From Pseudomonadota bacterium (lineage in GTDB: Bacteria > Pseudomonadota > Gammaproteobacteria > Steroidobacterales > Steroidobacteraceae): DNA of 6,609 bases. The position numbers and the translations under genes are program-made. The notes under the pieces were generated by a model, which saw only the letters and a program-made list of their open reading frames with translations, searched no databases and was not told the DNA's origin. Below, piece by piece: positions 4,512 to 6,609 of this stretch; the first letter of the stretch is position 1, and every line of letters begins with the position of its first letter. Location: assembly GCA_003242495.1 (NCBI GenBank), contig QGUO01000200.1, positions 1 through 6,609 on the forward strand. The letters are read 5' to 3'.

Positions 4512-5150
4512 TCAGGCCGATCCGCGCTGCAAGGAAAATTCGATGGGGATGAGGACCAGGGCCTGTCTTGGCGCACCGTTTTCTATGTACGGGCGGAACG
4601 CGGCGCGCTCCACCGCCTCGCGTGCCGCCGCATCGAGCCGGGCATAGCCGCTCGAGCTTTGGATCTCGATGCGGCGCGCCTTGCCCGCTTCATCGATCAG
4701 CACGCGCAGCACCACCAGGCCCTGCTCACGCAGCCGCCGCGATTGCGGCGGATAGCGGGGCGCGGGCTCGCGCAGATACTCGACCGAGGAAACCTCCACC
4801 GGCGCGCTGCGATCGGGTTGCCGTGCGGGGGTGGGCTCAACGGATCGTGCAGGCTGCGCGGGCAGGCTGATCGCCCGCTCGGCGGGCCGGGCAAGGGGCA
4901 TCACCATCGGCGGCAGCTGCGGTGCGGACGCAACGATCTCGGGTGGCACCAGATCGACTTCGGGCGGCTGCCATTCGACTCGCTCGGTCACCTCTCCGAC
5001 GAAGCGCACGACCGCAGGCGTCGACGGCTCGGCGCTGGAGCGCGCATGCATATGAAGCAGTCCGTAGAACAGCGCCGCGTGCAGCAGCGCAATGGTCGCG
5101 CCTGCAACCATCCGAGTCGACTGATGCGCCGCCACCACAACCTGACCCAT
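4512..5150 (-). CDS. Second TonB-like energy transducer, between murU and the tonB leader
   Basis: 212 residues with TonB architecture. It has a short N-terminus, a membrane helix at about 13-33 (A-L-L-H-A-A-L-F-Y-G, with His24 inside) and a Pro-containing periplasmic spacer at about 60-130, less Pro-rich than in the neighbouring TonB. The C-terminal TonB domain is at about 129-208: P-R-Y-P-P-Q-S-R-R-L-R-E-Q-G, then V-L-I-D-E-A-G-K-A-R, then S-S-G-Y-A-R-L-D-A-A-A and F-R-P-Y-I-E-N-G. The ATG at 5150 is preceded by GGAG about 12 bases upstream, inside the loop of an 8-bp hairpin that would shorten the effective spacing. It follows murU after 69 bases and has no exbB or exbD of its own, so it probably borrows the motor encoded downstream. 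It is clearly different in sequence from the other TonB, so not a recent copy. A TonB-domain envelope protein with another role cannot be excluded. Confidence 0.9.
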   Translation of the reverse strand: MGQVVVAAHQSTRMVAGATIALLHAALFYGLLHMHARSSAEPSTPAVVRFVGEVTERVEWQPPEVDLVPPEIVASAPQLPPMVMPLARPAERAISLPAQPARSVEPTPARQPDRSAPVEVSSVEYLREPAPRYPPQSRRLREQGLVVLRVLIDEAGKARRIEIQSSSGYARLDAAAREAVERAAFRPYIENGAPRQALVLIPIEFSLQRGSA

Positions 5151-5152
5151 TG

Positions 5153-5175
5153 AGCGCTCGTTCTCCGCGAGCGCT
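5153..5175 (-). promoter_or_regulatory. Hairpin presenting the Shine-Dalgarno sequence before the second tonB-like gene
   Basis: AGCGCTCG (5153-5160) and CGAGCGCT (5168-5175) form a perfect 8-bp stem. In minus-strand RNA the seven-base loop reads CGGAGAA and contains the only good Shine-Dalgarno motif for the ATG at 5150, which lies two bases beyond the stem. The arrangement suggests translational control or a structural correction of an over-long spacing (about 12 bases). Confidence 0.6.
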
Positions 5176-5177
5176 AG

Positions 5178-5206
5178 ATCATGCCTCGCATCGCGGCTCG
5201 ATGCAA
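5178..5206 (-). promoter_or_regulatory. Weak candidate promoter for the second tonB-like gene
   Basis: TTGCAT (5206-5201) and CATGAT (5183-5178) are spaced by 17 bases on the minus strand. The matches to consensus are weak (3 of 6 and 4 of 6). The pair lies directly downstream of a Fur-box-like sequence and upstream of the start at 5150. A 6-bp inverted repeat (5188-5193 with 5199-5204) overlaps it. Confidence 0.25.
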
Positions 5207-5207
5207 A

Positions 5208-5222
5208 TGGGAATAGTTCTCA
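5208..5222 (-). promoter_or_regulatory. Fur-box-like sequence upstream of the second tonB-like gene
   Basis: On the minus strand TGAGAACTATTCCCA matches the 7-1-7 Fur consensus (TGATAAT-N-ATTATCA) at 10 of 14 positions and is partly palindromic. Its flanks (TT before, TTT after) extend the resemblance to natural Fur sites of the GAGAATTATTCTCATTT kind. It overlaps the murU stop codon and lies 57 bases upstream of the TonB-like start. Iron control of a TonB gene would be expected, but the match comes from reading alone. Confidence 0.4.
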
Positions 5223-5882
5223 ACCCTCATGGGACGCCGCGCGCGCCAGCTCCTCGGGCGTGCCGATGTTGTGCCAGCGGCCGGCGTACAGCTCGCCGCT
5301 CACCCGCCCGGCGCTCACCCAGCGACGCATCAACGGCGCCAGCGCGAACTTCCCCGGCGTGCAGCCGGCGAAGAACTCCGGCCGGAACACGCCGATGTTG
5401 GCGTAAGTAAGGCGCTCGCCATCGAGCATTACCCGGTCCGCGGACAGGGCGAAATCCCCCGTCGGGTGGTAGGGCGGATTCGGCACCAGCACGAAATGCG
5501 CAACGTCTTGGGCGGCGAGCCGGCCGAGCTGGGCCGCGAACGGATAGTCGGTGCGGATATCGCCGCTCACGACCAGGAACGGCTCGTCGCCCAGCAACGG
5601 CAATGCCTTGAAAATTCCGCCGCCGGTCTCGAGTGCCGCCTCCCCTTCGTCGCTGTAGCGGATGTGCACGCCGAAGCGCCGGCCGTCGCCGAGCGCTTCA
5701 CGGATCATGGACCCGAGCCAGGCGAGATTGACGACGATCTCGCGGATCCCCGCTGCGCCAAGCGCCTCCAGGTGGTACTCGATCAGCGGCCTGCCCGCCA
5801 GCGGCAACAGCGGCTTGGGCACACTGTCGGTCAGCGGCCGCATGCGCTCACCGCGCCCGGCCGCGAGGATCATGGCGCGCAC
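5220..5882 (-). CDS. murU: MurU, N-acetylmuramate-1-phosphate uridylyltransferase
   Basis: 220 residues, matching the ~223 of Pseudomonas putida MurU. It catalyses UTP + MurNAc-1-phosphate to UDP-MurNAc in the peptidoglycan-recycling route that bypasses de novo synthesis and fosfomycin-sensitive MurA. Visible motifs: the nucleotide-binding L-A-A-G-R-G-E-R-M-R-P-L (6-17) followed by P-K-P-L-L (22-26), E-T-G-G-G (85-89), V-V-S-G-D (104-108, metal/nucleotide aspartate) and G-R-W-H-N-I-G-T-P-E (201-210). I chose the GTG at 5882: GGGGGAGG ends seven bases upstream, and the N-terminus then reads M-R-A-M-I-L-A-A-G as in relatives (M-K-A-M-I-L-A-A-G). The ATG at 5873 is poorly spaced, and longer frames add unrelated residues. 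It overlaps amgK by 13 bases, so the two are translationally linked. Other sugar-phosphate nucleotidyltransferases share the fold, but the amgK neighbour supports MurU. Confidence 0.93.
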   Translation of the reverse strand: MRAMILAAGRGERMRPLTDSVPKPLLPLAGRPLIEYHLEALGAAGIREIVVNLAWLGSMIREALGDGRRFGVHIRYSDEGEAALETGGGIFKALPLLGDEPFLVVSGDIRTDYPFAAQLGRLAAQDVAHFVLVPNPPYHPTGDFALSADRVMLDGERLTYANIGVFRPEFFAGCTPGKFALAPLMRRWVSAGRVSGELYAGRWHNIGTPEELARAASHEG

Positions 5883-6609
5883 GAGCCCGCCTCCCCCGTC
5901 GGCTGCATGCGCGCGAGCGCCGGCCACACCCGCTCCTCGATCAAGCGCGCCAGGAATCCGAGCTGCGCGTGGCGCGCACCGACCGCCTGCACGTAGCCCA
6001 GCGTACGCGGAATATCATCGAGGTAACCCGGCTTGCCATCGCGATGCCACAGCCGCGCGAAGATGCCGATCGCCTTCAGGTGCCGTTGCACGCCCATCAA
6101 ATCGAAGGCGTGCAGGAACGCCGCCTCATCGGCCAGGACATCCATGCCCGCAGCCAGGGCCGCCGCGCGAAACTCGAGCGCCCACTCGCGCACCTGCGCC
6201 TCGGGCCAGGCGATGTAGCAGTCCCGCAGCAGCGACACCAGGTCGTACGTGAGCGGTCCGCGAACCGCGTCCTGGAAATCGAGAATTCCCGGATTGCGAG
6301 CCGCGCAGACCATGAGATTGCGGGAGTGATAATCCCGGTGCACGAACACCGCCGGCTGCGCGCACGCGGAGGCGACCAGCACTGCGAACACGTCCTGCAA
6401 CGCGGCGCGTTCACTGTCATCGAGCTCGATCCCGAGATGCCGCCCGAGGAACCACTCGGGGAAGAGCTGCAGCTCGCGCTCGAGCAGCGCGGCGTCGTAC
6501 GGCGGCAGCCCGGCGGCATGGCGCGCCCCGCGGGTCTGGATGCGTATCAGGGCGGCGATGGCATCGCCGTAGAGCCGCCCCGCATCGGCGCCGGCCTGGA
6601 GCGCCGCCA
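5870..6609 (-). CDS. amgK: AmgK, N-acetylmuramate/N-acetylglucosamine anomeric kinase (C-terminal part)
   Basis: The last 245 residues are in the window; the frame runs open through the right edge, so roughly the first 95 of about 340 residues are missing. AmgK phosphorylates MurNAc or GlcNAc at C1, giving the sugar-1-phosphate used by MurU. It belongs to the aminoglycoside-phosphotransferase fold. Visible motifs: the catalytic loop H-R-D-Y-H-S-R-N-L-M (6340-6311), with Asp as catalytic base and Asn as metal ligand, then I-L-D-F-Q-D-A-V-R-G-P (from about 6286), where the Asp of D-F-Q binds metal, and Y-D-L-V-S-L-L-R-D-C-Y. The combination D-F-Q-D-A-V-R-G-P is typical of AmgK rather than antibiotic kinases. 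Upstream F-P-E-W-F-L-G-R-H-L (near 6460-6430) also fits the family. The TGA stop lies inside murU, 13 bases past its GTG. The true start is outside the window. Confidence 0.93.
   Translation of the reverse strand, partial: AALQAGADAGRLYGDAIAALIRIQTRGARHAAGLPPYDAALLERELQLFPEWFLGRHLGIELDDSERAALQDVFAVLVASACAQPAVFVHRDYHSRNLMVCAARNPGILDFQDAVRGPLTYDLVSLLRDCYIAWPEAQVREWALEFRAAALAAGMDVLADEAAFLHAFDLMGVQRHLKAIGIFARLWHRDGKPGYLDDIPRTLGYVQAVGARHAQLGFLARLIEERVWPALARMQPTGEAGSCAP
5890..5897 (-). promoter_or_regulatory. Ribosome-binding site that decides the murU start
   Basis: GGGGGAGG on the minus strand ends seven bases before the GTG at 5882 and sixteen bases before the ATG at 5873. It lies within the amgK coding sequence. 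The spacing supports the GTG start and translational coupling with amgK. Confidence 0.7.

Noticed and set aside
4501..4523. Direct repeat GGCCGAT at the end of the second tonB-like gene
   Set aside because: Two seven-base copies around the stop codon in GC-rich sequence; too short to separate from chance and with no T tract to make a terminator.
5188..5204. 6-bp inverted repeat after murU as a terminator
   Set aside because: GCATCG and CGATGC pair around five bases, but no T run follows on either strand and the stem is short.
5883..5927. Longer murU start at 5927
   Set aside because: It adds a Gly/Ala-rich stretch not seen in MurU and would lengthen the overlap with amgK; the GTG at 5882 has a well-spaced ribosome-binding site.
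1..6609. CRISPR array, insertion sequence, tRNA or integration site
   Set aside because: No regularly spaced repeats, transposase frame, terminal inverted repeats or tRNA-like fold was seen on either strand.

Overview
The window looks like chromosomal DNA of a GC-rich Gram-negative proteobacterium. It encodes a TonB/ExbB/ExbD energising system, which needs an outer membrane, and the AmgK-MurU peptidoglycan-recycling pair. The order tonB-exbB-exbD-exbD resembles the xanthomonad arrangement, so a gammaproteobacterium on the Xanthomonadales/Nevskiales side is my best guess. That placement is inference. All recognisable genes lie on the minus strand, so transcription runs from the right edge to the left edge. 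Long open frames on the plus strand are antisense shadows of these genes.

From right to left (5' to 3' of the transcripts): the C-terminal part of amgK (6609-5870, cut by the window edge) overlaps murU (5882-5220). A first TonB-like protein (here TonB-B, 5150-4512) follows after a 69-base gap. That gap holds a Fur-box-like sequence and a hairpin that places the Shine-Dalgarno sequence in its loop. Next comes a 481-base stretch without a convincing gene (4511-4031), visibly poorer in G+C than the genes. It has a good sigma70-type promoter and several inverted repeats, and looks like a long structured leader or a small-RNA locus. It is followed by a second tonB (TonB-A, 4030-3383), exbB (3277-2510), two different exbD genes (2481-2032 and 1992-1564) and a secreted TPR protein (1464-217). 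A rho-independent terminator at 160-183 ends this unit. At the left edge the first 27 codons of another minus-strand gene are visible; a LipA-type lipoyl synthase is possible but unproven.

Functional picture: ExbB with one or both ExbD proteins would form the proton-driven motor in the inner membrane. TonB-A and perhaps TonB-B would carry the energy across the periplasm to outer-membrane TonB-dependent transporters, and the TPR protein is a likely periplasmic accessory. AmgK and MurU would convert recycled MurNAc to UDP-MurNAc in the cytoplasm. No CRISPR array, insertion sequence, tRNA or rRNA was seen. The genes belong to known families; the less ordinary content is in the intergenic RNA structures and in pairing two TonB and two ExbD genes with one ExbB.
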